64,000 nucleotides of DNA from an uncultured Caulobacter sp. (lineage in GTDB: Bacteria > Pseudomonadota > Alphaproteobacteria > Caulobacterales > Caulobacteraceae): the NCBI GenBank assembly GCA_913776195.1, contig CAJYMH010000029.1, positions 1-64,000 of the forward strand, read 5' to 3'. This document shows positions 1-8,566 of the stretch, one piece after another. Position 1 is the stretch's first letter, and the number at the start of each line of letters is the position of its first letter. The notes under the pieces are model-generated. The model had not been told where the DNA came from and made no database searches. It saw only the letters and a list, made by a program, of their open reading frames with translations. The position numbers and the translations under genes are program-made.

Positions 1-578
1 GGGTGAGGCTGTTCAAGGCGCCGGGCGCGGAGGTGCGCCGCCGTCTGACCGGCCTGCCGCGCGGAGCGTGGGGCACGACCCTGGCGCACGCGGGCCTGGG
101 CGTGTTCGTGCTGGGCGCGGTCTATGAGACGACCTGGAAGGTGGAGGCGGCCGAGGCCCTGACCCAGGGCGGGCGGCTGAAGCTGGGCGCCTATGAGCTG
201 GTGCTGGAGACTGTGCGGGTGCACGACGGCCCCAACTATTTGGCCGAGCGCGGGACCGTGCGGGTGACCCGCGACGGGGCGGCGATCTGCACCGCCGAGC
301 CGGAGCGCCGGTTCTATCCCGCGGGCGGGCAGACCACTTCGGAGGTGGCTTTGTGCCTGCGCGGAGCCGACGACCTCTATATCGTCATGGGCGAGCGGCG
401 GGCCGGGGCGAACGGCGAGCCGGCCTGGCTGGTGCGGGCCTATTTCAATCCATGGGTGCGGCTGATCTTCCTGGGTCCGCTGATGATGGCCCTGGGCGGG
501 CTGGTGTCGCTGACGGACCGGCGGCTTCGTTTCGCGGCGCCTGCTAAAGTGAATTTGGCCAAGGGAGCCAAGGCATGA
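1..578 (+). CDS. ccmF: CcmF, cytochrome c heme lyase subunit (C-terminal part only)
   Basis: The window opens inside this gene, so only about the last 190 residues are visible. CcmF is the inner-membrane subunit of the System I heme lyase that attaches heme to apocytochrome c in the periplasm. What is seen: a membrane segment near LAHAGLGVFVLGAVYETTW, a periplasmic beta-rich region, and a last membrane helix (IFLGPLMMALGGLVSL) followed by a short basic tail. This is the usual C-terminal architecture of CcmF. The stop overlaps the start of ccmH in an ATGA, so the two are translationally coupled in a ccm operon that begins to the left. An internal GTG at position 3 is not the true start. Confidence 0.88.
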   Translation, partial: VRLFKAPGAEVRRRLTGLPRGAWGTTLAHAGLGVFVLGAVYETTWKVEAAEALTQGGRLKLGAYELVLETVRVHDGPNYLAERGTVRVTRDGAAICTAEPERRFYPAGGQTTSEVALCLRGADDLYIVMGERRAGANGEPAWLVRAYFNPWVRLIFLGPLMMALGGLVSLTDRRLRFAAPAKVNLAKGAKA

Positions 579-1027
579 GGACGGCGGCGCGCCTTTTCGC
601 CGTGATCGGCGCGGTGCTCTGCTTGGCTGCGGCGTCCGATCCGTCCGAGCGGCTCCCCGACCCGGCCAAGGAGGCACGGGCCCGCGAGCTTTTCCGCGAG
701 GTGCGCTGCCTGGTCTGCCAGAACGAGTCCATCGACGATTCCGAGGCGGAGCTGGCGGTGGATCTGCGCCGCGTGGTGCGAGGCGAGATCGTCGCTGGTC
801 GCAGCGATGAGCAGATTCGACGCTTCCTTGTTGAGCGTTATGGCGAGTTCGTGCTGCTGAAGCCGGCGTTCTCCGCCGGAAATGCGGTGCTTTGGCTCGC
901 GCCCTTTGGGATCGTGCTGGTCGGCGGAGCGTTGCTGTTCGGGCTGCTGCGTCGTCGGCCGAAGAAGACCGAAGGGCTTAGCGCCGAAGAAGAAACCCGC
1001 CTGAAAGCTTTGCTGGACAAAGAGTGA
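575..1027 (+). CDS. ccmH: CcmH/CcmL, apocytochrome c thiol-reducing subunit
   Basis: Membrane-anchored periplasmic thioredoxin-like protein that keeps the heme-binding cysteines of apocytochrome c reduced for ligation by CcmF. The 150-residue product has a signal/anchor at residues 7-20, the redox motif C45-L-V-C48 within RCLVCQNESI (the hallmark of the CcmH/CcmL/CycL family), and a C-terminal membrane helix around residues 107-129. The length fits the short single-domain CcmH (CcmL type), so the TPR part (CcmI) must be elsewhere. It overlaps ccmF by 4 nt. A small hairpin lies about 60 nt after the stop. Confidence 0.93.
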   Translation: MRTAARLFAVIGAVLCLAAASDPSERLPDPAKEARARELFREVRCLVCQNESIDDSEAELAVDLRRVVRGEIVAGRSDEQIRRFLVERYGEFVLLKPAFSAGNAVLWLAPFGIVLVGGALLFGLLRRRPKKTEGLSAEEETRLKALLDKE

Positions 1028-1086
1028 AACGGACTGACACGAACGCGCCTCAAAAACGCCGTTCGCGCATGTCGGAAAGTTACACA

Positions 1087-1102
1087 GGGAGCCTTTGCTC
1101 CC
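1087..1102 (+). terminator. Small hairpin after ccmH
   Basis: GGGAGC-CTTT-GCTCCC forms a perfect 6-bp stem 60 nt after the ccmH stop. There is no T-tract, so termination is only suggested. A second stem, CCCGGC-TTGCAC-GCCGGG at 1138-1155, sits in the leader of the next gene just before its ribosome binding site. Confidence 0.35.
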
Positions 1103-1174
1103 CGAGGCATCGCACCTAGGTTCTCTGCGAGACAAATCCCGGCTTGCACGCCGGGGACGAGGAAAGAGACGAGA

Positions 1175-2743
1175 ATGGCCGCAAGGAAGACCGGAATGAT
1201 CGTGGGCGCCGTGGCGGGCGCGGGCGTGGCCTGCGCAGCCCTGGCTGGAGTGGGCTTTCGACTAGCCCCCGCCAACGCCGACTCGCGACCGGTGCTGATG
1301 AGGACATCGGCGACCACGCCGATCTTCGCGCCGCCTCCGGGCGCGCCGATGTCGTTCGCCGACATCTTTGAACAGGTTTCGCCGGCGGTGGTGTCGATCG
1401 ACGTCACTTCGCGCGCCGATCCGCGCGCCCTGGCCCAGCGTCTGCCGGGGCTGCCGTTCGGCCTGCTGCCGCAGCCGCCGCAGGGTGAGAACAACGAAGA
1501 TGGCGAAGGCCAGACCCAACAGGGGCAGCCGCGCCTGCCGCGACAGCAGTCGTCGGGCTCGGGCTTCTTCATCTCGGAAGACGGCTATGTGGTCACCAAC
1601 AACCACGTGATCGAGAACGCCGAGGAGATCACCGTCACCCTGAAGGACGGCAAGGAATACAAGGCCACCATCGTCGGCCGCGACGAGGGCACCGACATCG
1701 CCGTCCTGAAGGTTCAGGGCAAGAACGGCGAGAAGTATCCCTATGTGAGCTTCGAGAACGCCGCCAAGCCGCGCGTGGGCGACTGGGTCATCACCATCGG
1801 CAACCCGTTCGGCCTGGGCGGCACGGCGACCGCCGGGATCATCAGCGCCTATGGCCGCGACATCGGCGAGAACTTCGTCGACTTCATCCAGATCGACGCG
1901 CCGATCAACCGGGGCAACTCGGGCGGCCCGACCTTCGATATCTATGGCCGGGTCATCGGCGTGAACACGGCGATCTTCTCGCCGTCGGGCGGTTCGGTGG
2001 GCATCGGCTTCGCCATCCCGGCCGACCTGGTCGAGAGCGTGTCCAAGCAGCTGATCAACGGCGGAAAGGTCACCCGCGGCTATATCGGCGCCACCATCCA
2101 GGCCTTCACCGCCGAGATGGCGGAGGCGCAAGGCATGGGCGACCAGCGCGGCGCGATCATCGCCGATCTGGTGCCGGGCGGCCCCGCCGAGCGCGGCGGC
2201 CTGCGTCCGGGCGACGTGGTCACGGCGGTCAACGGCGTCGACATCAAGTCGAACGGCGAGCTGACCCGCGAAGTGGCCAAGGCCAAGCCGGGCGAGAACA
2301 TCGCCCTGGACGTGATCCGCGACGGCAAGCGCACCAAGGTCAATGTCCGCTCGGGCACCCGCCCGTCTGAAAGCGAGCTGAACGCCTCGACCGACGGCGA
2401 CAACTCGGGCCAGGGCCGCGCCACGCCGAACGCTCCGGCCGCCGGCCAGGCGGTGCTGGGCATGCAGCTGGTGCCGCTGGACGACGCGGCGCGGCGCCGC
2501 TTCAACCTGGACGCCAATGTCCGCGGCGTGGCCGTGGACAGCGTGACCGCCAACTCGAACGCCGGCGAACTGGGCCTGCGTCGCGGCGACGTGATCACCA
2601 GCGTCAATACGCGGGCGGTGACGTCCGCCTCGGAAGTCTCTTCGGCGGTGGACGCCGCGCGCAAGGCCAACCGCACCAGCGTCCTGCTCGGTGTGGTTCG
2701 GCAGGGCCGCGCCCTCTACCTGCCCTTGAAGATTACGAACTAG
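1175..2743 (+). CDS. degP: DegP/HtrA-family periplasmic serine endoprotease
   Basis: Periplasmic quality-control protease/chaperone of family S1C that degrades misfolded envelope proteins. The 522-residue product has an N-terminal membrane/signal segment (about 7-28), a trypsin-like domain with the complete triad His144 (TNNHVI), Asp174 (TDIAVLK) and Ser249 (GNSGGP), then two PDZ domains (about 300-385 and 420-515). A Q/G/P-rich LA-loop-like insertion spans about 95-125. The start ATG follows a purine-rich GAGGAAAGAGACGAG. The next genes are a response regulator and a sensor kinase on the same strand, a common arrangement for HtrA in Caulobacter relatives. An 11-bp stem follows the stop, so the kinase pair is probably a separate transcript. 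Confidence 0.95.
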   Translation: MAARKTGMIVGAVAGAGVACAALAGVGFRLAPANADSRPVLMRTSATTPIFAPPPGAPMSFADIFEQVSPAVVSIDVTSRADPRALAQRLPGLPFGLLPQPPQGENNEDGEGQTQQGQPRLPRQQSSGSGFFISEDGYVVTNNHVIENAEEITVTLKDGKEYKATIVGRDEGTDIAVLKVQGKNGEKYPYVSFENAAKPRVGDWVITIGNPFGLGGTATAGIISAYGRDIGENFVDFIQIDAPINRGNSGGPTFDIYGRVIGVNTAIFSPSGGSVGIGFAIPADLVESVSKQLINGGKVTRGYIGATIQAFTAEMAEAQGMGDQRGAIIADLVPGGPAERGGLRPGDVVTAVNGVDIKSNGELTREVAKAKPGENIALDVIRDGKRTKVNVRSGTRPSESELNASTDGDNSGQGRATPNAPAAGQAVLGMQLVPLDDAARRRFNLDANVRGVAVDSVTANSNAGELGLRRGDVITSVNTRAVTSASEVSSAVDAARKANRTSVLLGVVRQGRALYLPLKITN

Positions 2744-2750
2744 ACTTCTT

Positions 2751-2779
2751 CGGCGCGGAGGTGAGTCGCCTCCGCGCCG
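2751..2779 (+). terminator. Stem-loop after the HtrA gene
   Basis: CGGCGCGGAGG and CCTCCGCGCCG make a perfect 11-bp stem with a 7-nt loop, 8 nt after the degP stop. The T-tract is absent (TATCC follows), as is common for GC-rich alphaproteobacterial terminators. Confidence 0.6.
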
Positions 2780-2837
2780 TATCCATTCGCGGCGAGGGGC
2801 TCGCCGTACGACCGTTGAGCGCTGGGGGGCTCGAAGC

Positions 2838-3509
2838 ATGCGTATCCTGATCATCGAAGACGATCTGGAGGCGGCCGACGCGATGAAGCGCGGCCTGACC
2901 GACGCCGGCTATGAGTGCCTGCATGCGCCGGACGGGGAGGAGGGCCTGAAGGCTGCTCGCGACGGCGAGTTCGACGTGTTGATCGTCGATCGCATGATGC
3001 CCAAGATGAACGGGGTGGAGGTCGTCGAGACCCTGCGTCGCGAAGGCGACGGCACGCCCGTGCTGTTCCTGTCGGCTCTGGGCGAGATCGACGACCGGGT
3101 GGTCGGGCTGAAGGCCGGCGCCGACGACTATCTGGTCAAGCCGTACGCCTTCGCTGAACTGACCGCCCGGGTCGAGGCCCTGTCGCGCCGCCGCGAGACC
3201 GGCGCCGTGGCCACGACCCTGAAGGTCGGCGAGCTCGAGATGAACCTGATCGCCCGCACGGTGCACCGCGCCGGCACGGAGATCGACCTGCAGCCGCGCG
3301 AGTTTCAGCTGCTGGAGTTCATGATGCGCCACGCCGGCCAGTCGGTTACCCGCACCATGCTGCTGGAGAAGGTCTGGGAGTACCATTTCGACCCCCAGAC
3401 CAACGTGATCGACGTCCACATCTCGCGTCTGCGTTCGAAGATCGACAAGGGCTTCGACCGTCCGATGCTGCAGACGGTCCGCGGCGCCGGTTACCGTCTC
3501 GACGCCTAA
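2838..3509 (+). CDS. OmpR/PhoB-family response regulator
   Basis: DNA-binding response regulator of 223 residues. The receiver domain (1-115) has the acidic pair E7/D8/D9, the phosphoacceptor Asp51 (LIVDRMMP) and Lys101 (YLVKPY). A winged-helix Trans_reg_C domain follows (about 128-222), ending in the typical RTVRGAGYRL-like wing (QTVRGAGYRLDA). The partner kinase begins 9 nt after the stop. The regulon is not evident from sequence. Its position downstream of an HtrA protease hints at envelope stress, but that is inference. Confidence 0.93.
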   Translation: MRILIIEDDLEAADAMKRGLTDAGYECLHAPDGEEGLKAARDGEFDVLIVDRMMPKMNGVEVVETLRREGDGTPVLFLSALGEIDDRVVGLKAGADDYLVKPYAFAELTARVEALSRRRETGAVATTLKVGELEMNLIARTVHRAGTEIDLQPREFQLLEFMMRHAGQSVTRTMLLEKVWEYHFDPQTNVIDVHISRLRSKIDKGFDRPMLQTVRGAGYRLDA

Positions 3510-3518
3510 GGGCGGGCC

Positions 3519-4925
3519 ATGCGCCTGCCGCGTCTCCTTCGCACCACGCCGTTCCGGCTGACGCTGCTGTTCCTGGCGCTGTTCGCGGCGGCGGCGGCGG
3601 CGTTCCTCGGCTACATCTATATCGCCACCGCCGGCGAGGTGAACCGCCGCGCGGACAAGGAGATCAGCCGGGAGATGGAGTCGCTGCAGGCGGCCTATCG
3701 CCTGGGCGGGGCAGACGCCCTGAACCAGACACTGGTCGAGCGTTCCCTGGGTGAGCGGCCGTTCCTGTACCTGCTGATGACCGCCGACGGAAAGCGGTTG
3801 TCGGGCTCCATCGAGGAGAGCCCGGTGGTCGATTTCGGCGACTCCAAGGACAAGTGGACCACCTTCACCCTGACCGAGACCGACCTGGACGGGGCGGAGG
3901 TGAAACGGCCAGCGCGCGGCTATCAGGTGCGGCTGGACCGGGGCGAGATCCTGTTCGTCGGCGCCGATGTGGGCGAGTCCGAGTCCTATGTGATGAAGAT
4001 CGTCCGCGCCCTGTGGGGCGCCGGGGCGCTGGTCATCGTTCTGGGCCTTGCCGGCGGGGTGCTGATCAGCCGAAACGTCAGCCGCAGCATGTCCGGCCTG
4101 GCCGAGGTGGTGAACGCGGTGCGGTCCGGCGACCTGAAGGCCCGCGCGCCGGTACGGGGCACGCGCGACGAGTATGATGAGCTCGCCGAGGGCCTGAACG
4201 ACATGCTCGACCGGATCGAGCGTCTGATGGGCGGCCTGCGCCATGCCGGCGACGCCATCGCCCACGACCTGCGCTCGCCCCTGACCCGCCTGCGGGCGCG
4301 GGTCGAGGTGGCCCTGATCGAGGCCGAGAACGGCAAGGGCGATCCGATGAAGGCGCTGGAGCAGGCGCTGGAAGACACCGACGGGGTGCTGAAGACCTTC
4401 AACGCCGTGCTCGCCATCGCGCGTCTGCAGGCGGCGGGCTCCGCCCCCGATCCGCAGGTGTTCGACGCCGCCGAGCTCGCCGCCGACATGGCCGAACTCT
4501 ATGAGGCGGTGAGCGAGGAGAAGGACCAGACCTTCGAGGCGGAGATCACGCCGGGCCTGGCCATCAAGGCCAACCGCGAGTTCATGGCCCAGGCCCTGGC
4601 CAACATCCTCGACAACGCCATCAAGTACACGCCGGAGGGCGGGGCGATCATGCTGCGCCTGCGCCGCCGCTCGTCCGGGGACGTGGAGTTCTCGGTCACC
4701 GACAACGGACCCGGCGTGCCCGAGGCGGACCGCCCCCGCGTGGTCGAACGCTTCGTGCGCCTGGAGCGCAGCCGCAGCCAGCCTGGGGCGGGCCTGGGCC
4801 TGTCGCTGGTCTCGGCGGTGGCGACGGCGCACGGCGGGCGTATCGAGCTGTCGGAGGGCGCGGGCGAGTATGACGGCCGCGGTCCGGGCCTGCGGGTGGC
4901 CTTCATCATTCCGCCGCCGGGCTGA
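3519..4925 (+). CDS. Sensor histidine kinase (HAMP, HisKA, HATPase)
   Basis: Membrane sensor kinase of 468 residues paired with the preceding response regulator. Order: short basic N-terminus, TM1 at about 13-33, a periplasmic domain of about 130 residues, TM2 at about 165-185, HAMP (about 185-238), and the dimerisation/phosphotransfer helix with His249 in AIAHDLRSPLTRLR. The ATPase domain has an N-box (NILDNAIKYTPEGG) and G-boxes (TDNGPGVPE, GAGLGLSL). It resembles QseC/PmrB-type kinases. The stop is 3 nt before the glnE start, so glnE is probably co-transcribed with this two-component system. Confidence 0.92.
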   Translation: MRLPRLLRTTPFRLTLLFLALFAAAAAAFLGYIYIATAGEVNRRADKEISREMESLQAAYRLGGADALNQTLVERSLGERPFLYLLMTADGKRLSGSIEESPVVDFGDSKDKWTTFTLTETDLDGAEVKRPARGYQVRLDRGEILFVGADVGESESYVMKIVRALWGAGALVIVLGLAGGVLISRNVSRSMSGLAEVVNAVRSGDLKARAPVRGTRDEYDELAEGLNDMLDRIERLMGGLRHAGDAIAHDLRSPLTRLRARVEVALIEAENGKGDPMKALEQALEDTDGVLKTFNAVLAIARLQAAGSAPDPQVFDAAELAADMAELYEAVSEEKDQTFEAEITPGLAIKANREFMAQALANILDNAIKYTPEGGAIMLRLRRRSSGDVEFSVTDNGPGVPEADRPRVVERFVRLERSRSQPGAGLGLSLVSAVATAHGGRIELSEGAGEYDGRGPGLRVAFIIPPPG

Positions 4926-4928
4926 TCC

Positions 4929-7805
4929 ATGCGGCTGGTCGAGCTGATCCAACCCTGCGGGCCGGTGGTCGATCCCAAGGCCGCCGAGCGGACCCACGAG
5001 ATCCTGGCGCGCGCCGCCACCGCCGACGGTTGGATCGCGACCCTGGAGGGGGCGTGGCCGTCCCTGGCCCCGGTGTTCGCCGCCGCCCCCTATCTGGCCG
5101 GTCTGGCGCGGCGGCGGCCGACCAGTCTGCACGCCGCGCTGGAAGGCGACCCGGCCAAGGTGGTGGAGACCATCATCGCCGAGGCGACGGCGGCCGGTGA
5201 TCTTGAGCTTCAGCCCGCGCGGGAGCGGCTGCGCCAGCTGAAGTCCGACGTCCATCTGACCACGGCCCTGGCCGATCTGGGCGGGGTCTGGGACCTCGAC
5301 GCGGTGACGGGGACGCTGACCCGGTTCGCCGACGCCTGCCTGCAATCGGCCCTGAAGCTGGCGGCGCGGGCGGAGGTGGAGCGTGGGACCCTGACCGCCA
5401 TCGGCGAGGGCGCGGCGGGGCCGGTCCCCGGCCTGTTCTGCATCGCCATGGGCAAGTACGGGGCGTTCGAGCTCAACTACTCGTCCGACATCGACTTCTC
5501 GATCTTCTACGAGCCGGAGGCCCTGTTGCTGGCCGAGGGTGCGGAGATGGAGACGGTCACCGTCCGCATCGCCAAGGCCACGGCCCAGATCCTTCAGGAC
5601 CGCACGCCGGACGGCTATGTCTTCCGCATCGACCTGCGCCTGCGGCCAGACCCGTCGTCCACACCGCCGGCCATGACCGTGGACGCGGCGATGGATTACT
5701 ACGAAAGCGTCGGCCAGAACTGGGAGCGTGCGGCCCACATCAAGGCCCGCGCGGCGGCCGGGGACATCGCCAGGGGCGAGGCCTACATCAAGGGATTGCA
5801 GCCGTTCATCTGGCGGCGGAACCTGGACTTCGCGGCCATCGCCGACATCCATTCCATCAAGCGCCAGATCCATGCCTACAAGGTGGACGAGCGCCTGACC
5901 GCCAAGGGCGCGAACCTGAAGCTGGGGCGCGGCGGCATCCGAGAGATCGAGTTCTTCGTCCAGACCCAGCAACTCATCCTCGGCGGGCGGCGGCCGAATC
6001 TGCGCGGGCGACGGACCTTGTCGGCGCTGGAGTCCCTAACCCATGAGGGGCGGGTCGATCGCGAGACCTGCATCGCCCTGACCCGGGCTTATCGGGACCT
6101 GCGGGCCCTCGAGCACCGGGTGCAGATGATCGCCGACGAGCAGACCCACAAGCTGCCGGAGAGCGACGCCGAGCGGAAGAAGGTCGCCGCCCTGTGGGGC
6201 CAGGCGAACCTGCGCAGCTTCGACGCCGCGGTGGGGCGCATCCTGAAGGATGTGAATGTCCGCTATGGCAAGCTGTTCGCGGGGGAGGAGGAGCTGTCCT
6301 CCCGCTTCGGCAGCCTGGTGTTCACCGGGGTCGAGGACGATCCAGCGACTCTGGAGACGCTGAAGCGCATGGGGTTCTCCAATCCTGAGCGCGTATCCCA
6401 GACTATTCGCGGCTGGCACCATGGCCATGTGGCGGCGACGCGGACGGAGCGGGGGCGCGAGCTGCTGACCCGGCTTGGCCCGCGCCTGCTGGACGCCGCC
6501 CACGCCACGGGAGCGCCGGACGCGGCGTTCAACCGGTTCGGGGACTTCTTCGCCGGCCTGACCTCTGGCGTGCAGATCCAGTCGCTGTTCCTGGCCCAGC
6601 CGAAGCTGTTCGAGCTGATCGTGCAGGTCATGGCCTTCGCCCCGCGCCTGGCCCAGACCCTGGCGCGACGACCGGCGGCGCTGGACGCCCTGCTGGACCC
6701 CAGCTTCTTCGGCGCCATCGAGATCGATGCCGCGCCGAAGCTGAACCTGGAGGACTTCGAGGGCAGCATGGATCGCGTGCGCCGTTTCCACCGGGAGCAG
6801 GCGTTCCGCGTCGGCTTCCGGGTTATGAGCGGCTCGGTCAGCGCGTCGGACAGCGGCCACGCCTTCGCCGACCTGGCCCATGCGGTGATCCGTGGCCTGG
6901 CTCCCGCCGCCATGGCCGAGACGATCCGCCAGGGCGGCGCCTTTCCGGACGGAGAAGTGGCGGTGGTGGCCCTGGGCAAGTGCGGCTCGGGCGAGATGAC
7001 AGCGCGTTCGGACCTGGACCTGATGACGCTGTACCGGTCGGCCGACCCGGCGGCGATGTCCGAGGGCAAGGGCTGGGGGGCGGAGACCTTCTTCGGCCGC
7101 TTCACCCAGCGCCTTATCGCGGCCCTGTCGGTCCCCACGGGCGAGGGGGAGCTGTACGAGGTCGACATGCGCCTGCGCCCCACGGGCAGTAAGGGGCCGG
7201 TGGCGGTGAGCCTGGCCTCCTTCGAGCGCTACTACGCCGAAGAGGCGGAGGTCTGGGAGATGATGTCCATGACCCGCGGCCGCGTGGTCTGGGCCAGCAA
7301 CGAGACCATGGCCGTCGACGCCCAGGCCGCAGTGGAGGGCGCGCTTCGCCAGCCTCGTGAACGCAAGGCGACGGTGAAGGCCGTCCGCGAGATGCGCGAC
7401 CTGCTGGCGGCTGAGAAGCCTCAGAAAGGCGACTGGGACTTGAAGATGGGACCGGGGGGCTTCGTGGACATCGAGTTCGCCGCCCAGTTCCTACAGTTGG
7501 TCCATGCGCCCCACGGCGGCCCTCTGAACCAGAACATCGCCGACAGCCTGGCCGCCATGCGCGAGGCCGGTCTGGCCGACCCAGAGGCGCTGACCACGCT
7601 GGAGGAGGCCTGGGACCTGCAGCAGGCGGTGCAGCAGGTGCTCAAGGTGGCGCTGGACGACTACGCCGACCCGGCCCTGGAGCCGAAACCCTTCCAGGCT
7701 TTGCTGGCCCGCGCCGGCGGCGCCAAGGACCTCAAGGGCCTGAAGGCCAAGATCGCCAAGGCCCAGAAGGACGCCCACGCCGCGATGAAGGCGGTGGTGG
7801 GGTAG
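4929..7805 (+). CDS. glnE: GlnE, bifunctional glutamine synthetase adenylyltransferase/adenylyl-removing enzyme
   Basis: Controls glutamine synthetase by adding AMP to (inactivating) or removing it from (reactivating) the GlnA active-site tyrosine in response to nitrogen signals carried by PII. The 958 residues match the usual length (about 945). The two nucleotidyltransferase domains are visible: the N-terminal deadenylylating domain with GKYGAFELNYSSDID (about 174) and the C-terminal adenylylating domain with GKCGSGEMTARSDLD (about 683), each followed by a PII-uridylyltransferase-like helical region. It lies 3 nt after a histidine kinase gene, so expression may follow that two-component operon. 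Confidence 0.96.
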   Translation: MRLVELIQPCGPVVDPKAAERTHEILARAATADGWIATLEGAWPSLAPVFAAAPYLAGLARRRPTSLHAALEGDPAKVVETIIAEATAAGDLELQPARERLRQLKSDVHLTTALADLGGVWDLDAVTGTLTRFADACLQSALKLAARAEVERGTLTAIGEGAAGPVPGLFCIAMGKYGAFELNYSSDIDFSIFYEPEALLLAEGAEMETVTVRIAKATAQILQDRTPDGYVFRIDLRLRPDPSSTPPAMTVDAAMDYYESVGQNWERAAHIKARAAAGDIARGEAYIKGLQPFIWRRNLDFAAIADIHSIKRQIHAYKVDERLTAKGANLKLGRGGIREIEFFVQTQQLILGGRRPNLRGRRTLSALESLTHEGRVDRETCIALTRAYRDLRALEHRVQMIADEQTHKLPESDAERKKVAALWGQANLRSFDAAVGRILKDVNVRYGKLFAGEEELSSRFGSLVFTGVEDDPATLETLKRMGFSNPERVSQTIRGWHHGHVAATRTERGRELLTRLGPRLLDAAHATGAPDAAFNRFGDFFAGLTSGVQIQSLFLAQPKLFELIVQVMAFAPRLAQTLARRPAALDALLDPSFFGAIEIDAAPKLNLEDFEGSMDRVRRFHREQAFRVGFRVMSGSVSASDSGHAFADLAHAVIRGLAPAAMAETIRQGGAFPDGEVAVVALGKCGSGEMTARSDLDLMTLYRSADPAAMSEGKGWGAETFFGRFTQRLIAALSVPTGEGELYEVDMRLRPTGSKGPVAVSLASFERYYAEEAEVWEMMSMTRGRVVWASNETMAVDAQAAVEGALRQPRERKATVKAVREMRDLLAAEKPQKGDWDLKMGPGGFVDIEFAAQFLQLVHAPHGGPLNQNIADSLAAMREAGLADPEALTTLEEAWDLQQAVQQVLKVALDDYADPALEPKPFQALLARAGGAKDLKGLKAKIAKAQKDAHAAMKAVVG

Positions 7806-7873
7806 GCCCTCAAGCCTTGCCAGACCCCCGATAAGCCGCTCTCCTTCGCTTTCGCGCCAGGGAGGTGTCGGCG

Positions 7874-8362
7874 ATGGGGTTCAACTTGATCAATCTGCGC
7901 TTGGTGAAGCGTGTCGTGATCTGGACGGCGGTCGGAGCCGTCTGGGCGGGGACAGCCGCCACCGCCGCCCTGAACGTGCGTAAGCAGGAACTCGCCGACC
8001 GGCAGGAGGCCGCTCGCTGGTCGATGGACGGTCCGCCCTGCGAGGTGATCTCCGAGGCGGCCTATGACGCCGCGCCGCTCTCGGTGTCGGAGACGCGCTT
8101 CTACGGCATGAAGTTCGAGCGGCGGGTGGGTCATGTGATGTGCACCCGCGTCCTCGTGGACGGCCAGAAGGACAAGCAGCCGGTCTGCCAGTTCACCGGC
8201 CCGGTCTTCCTGCGCGCCGAGACGGCAGGCCAGGCGGCCTATTTCGCGCCGGGCCCCGGCAAGGCCGCCCGCGTCGCCCTGGTGGACGGCCGCTTGCGCT
8301 GCGCGGTGGTCCCAAAGTTCAGGATGTTCGCCGAGAGCGGCCGGTTGAACTACGGGAAGTGA
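7874..8362 (+). CDS. Membrane-anchored hypothetical protein
   Basis: Not recognised. The 162-residue product has one N-terminal membrane helix (about residues 11-32, VVIWTAVGAVWAGTAATAAL) and a predicted periplasmic domain containing four cysteines (in PPCEV, VMCTR, QPVCQF and LRCAVV), which could form disulfides in the periplasm. The ATG at 7874 was preferred to an in-frame GTG at 7865 because a GGAGG at 7861-7865 lies 8 nt upstream of the ATG. It is isolated between glnE and a repeat-rich gap. Confidence 0.6.
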   Translation: MGFNLINLRLVKRVVIWTAVGAVWAGTAATAALNVRKQELADRQEAARWSMDGPPCEVISEAAYDAAPLSVSETRFYGMKFERRVGHVMCTRVLVDGQKDKQPVCQFTGPVFLRAETAGQAAYFAPGPGKAARVALVDGRLRCAVVPKFRMFAESGRLNYGK

Positions 8363-8373
8363 GGGTTTGCGCT

Positions 8374-8452
8374 CTTCGACTGGTCGCTGGCGCTCCCGCT
8401 CAGCATGACGGCGCTGGATAGCTCGGATTTCGTCATCCTGAGCCTGTCGAAG
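8374..8452. repeat. REP-like intergenic palindrome (TTCGAC/CTCAGCATGACG type)
   Basis: An extended imperfect inverted repeat: outer arms CTTCGAC / GTCGAAG and inner arms GCTCAGCATGACG / CGTCATCCTGAGC (one mismatch). The family is frequent in alphaproteobacterial intergenic DNA. Related half-motifs recur at 26798 and 63889 in this window. Confidence 0.6.
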
Positions 8453-8473
8453 GACGCGAAAACCTTCCCACTT

Positions 8474-8544
8474 CCGCTCATCCCCGCGCAGGCTGGGACC
8501 CAATCTGACTCAGCATGGGCTCCCGCCTTCGCGGGAGTGAGCGG
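8474..8544. repeat. Dispersed palindromic repeat, CCGCTCATCCCCG family, copy 1
   Basis: Outer arms CCGCTCA / TGAGCGG enclose an inner hairpin CTCCCGC-CTTC-GCGGGAG. It shares the left-end motif CCGCTCATCCCCG with copies at 11855 and 27825, and the inner hairpin with the 27825 copy. It lies at the 3' ends of two convergent genes and may also act as a terminator. Confidence 0.65.
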
Positions 8545-8566
8545 CTGAAATCGCCTGCGTCTCCCC

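Noticed and set aside
2733..5972. 1079-codon open frame on the minus strand
   Set aside because: It runs antisense through the response regulator, kinase and glnE genes. The translation is His/Gly/Gln/Arg-rich with no domain pattern, an effect of high GC third positions in the real genes.
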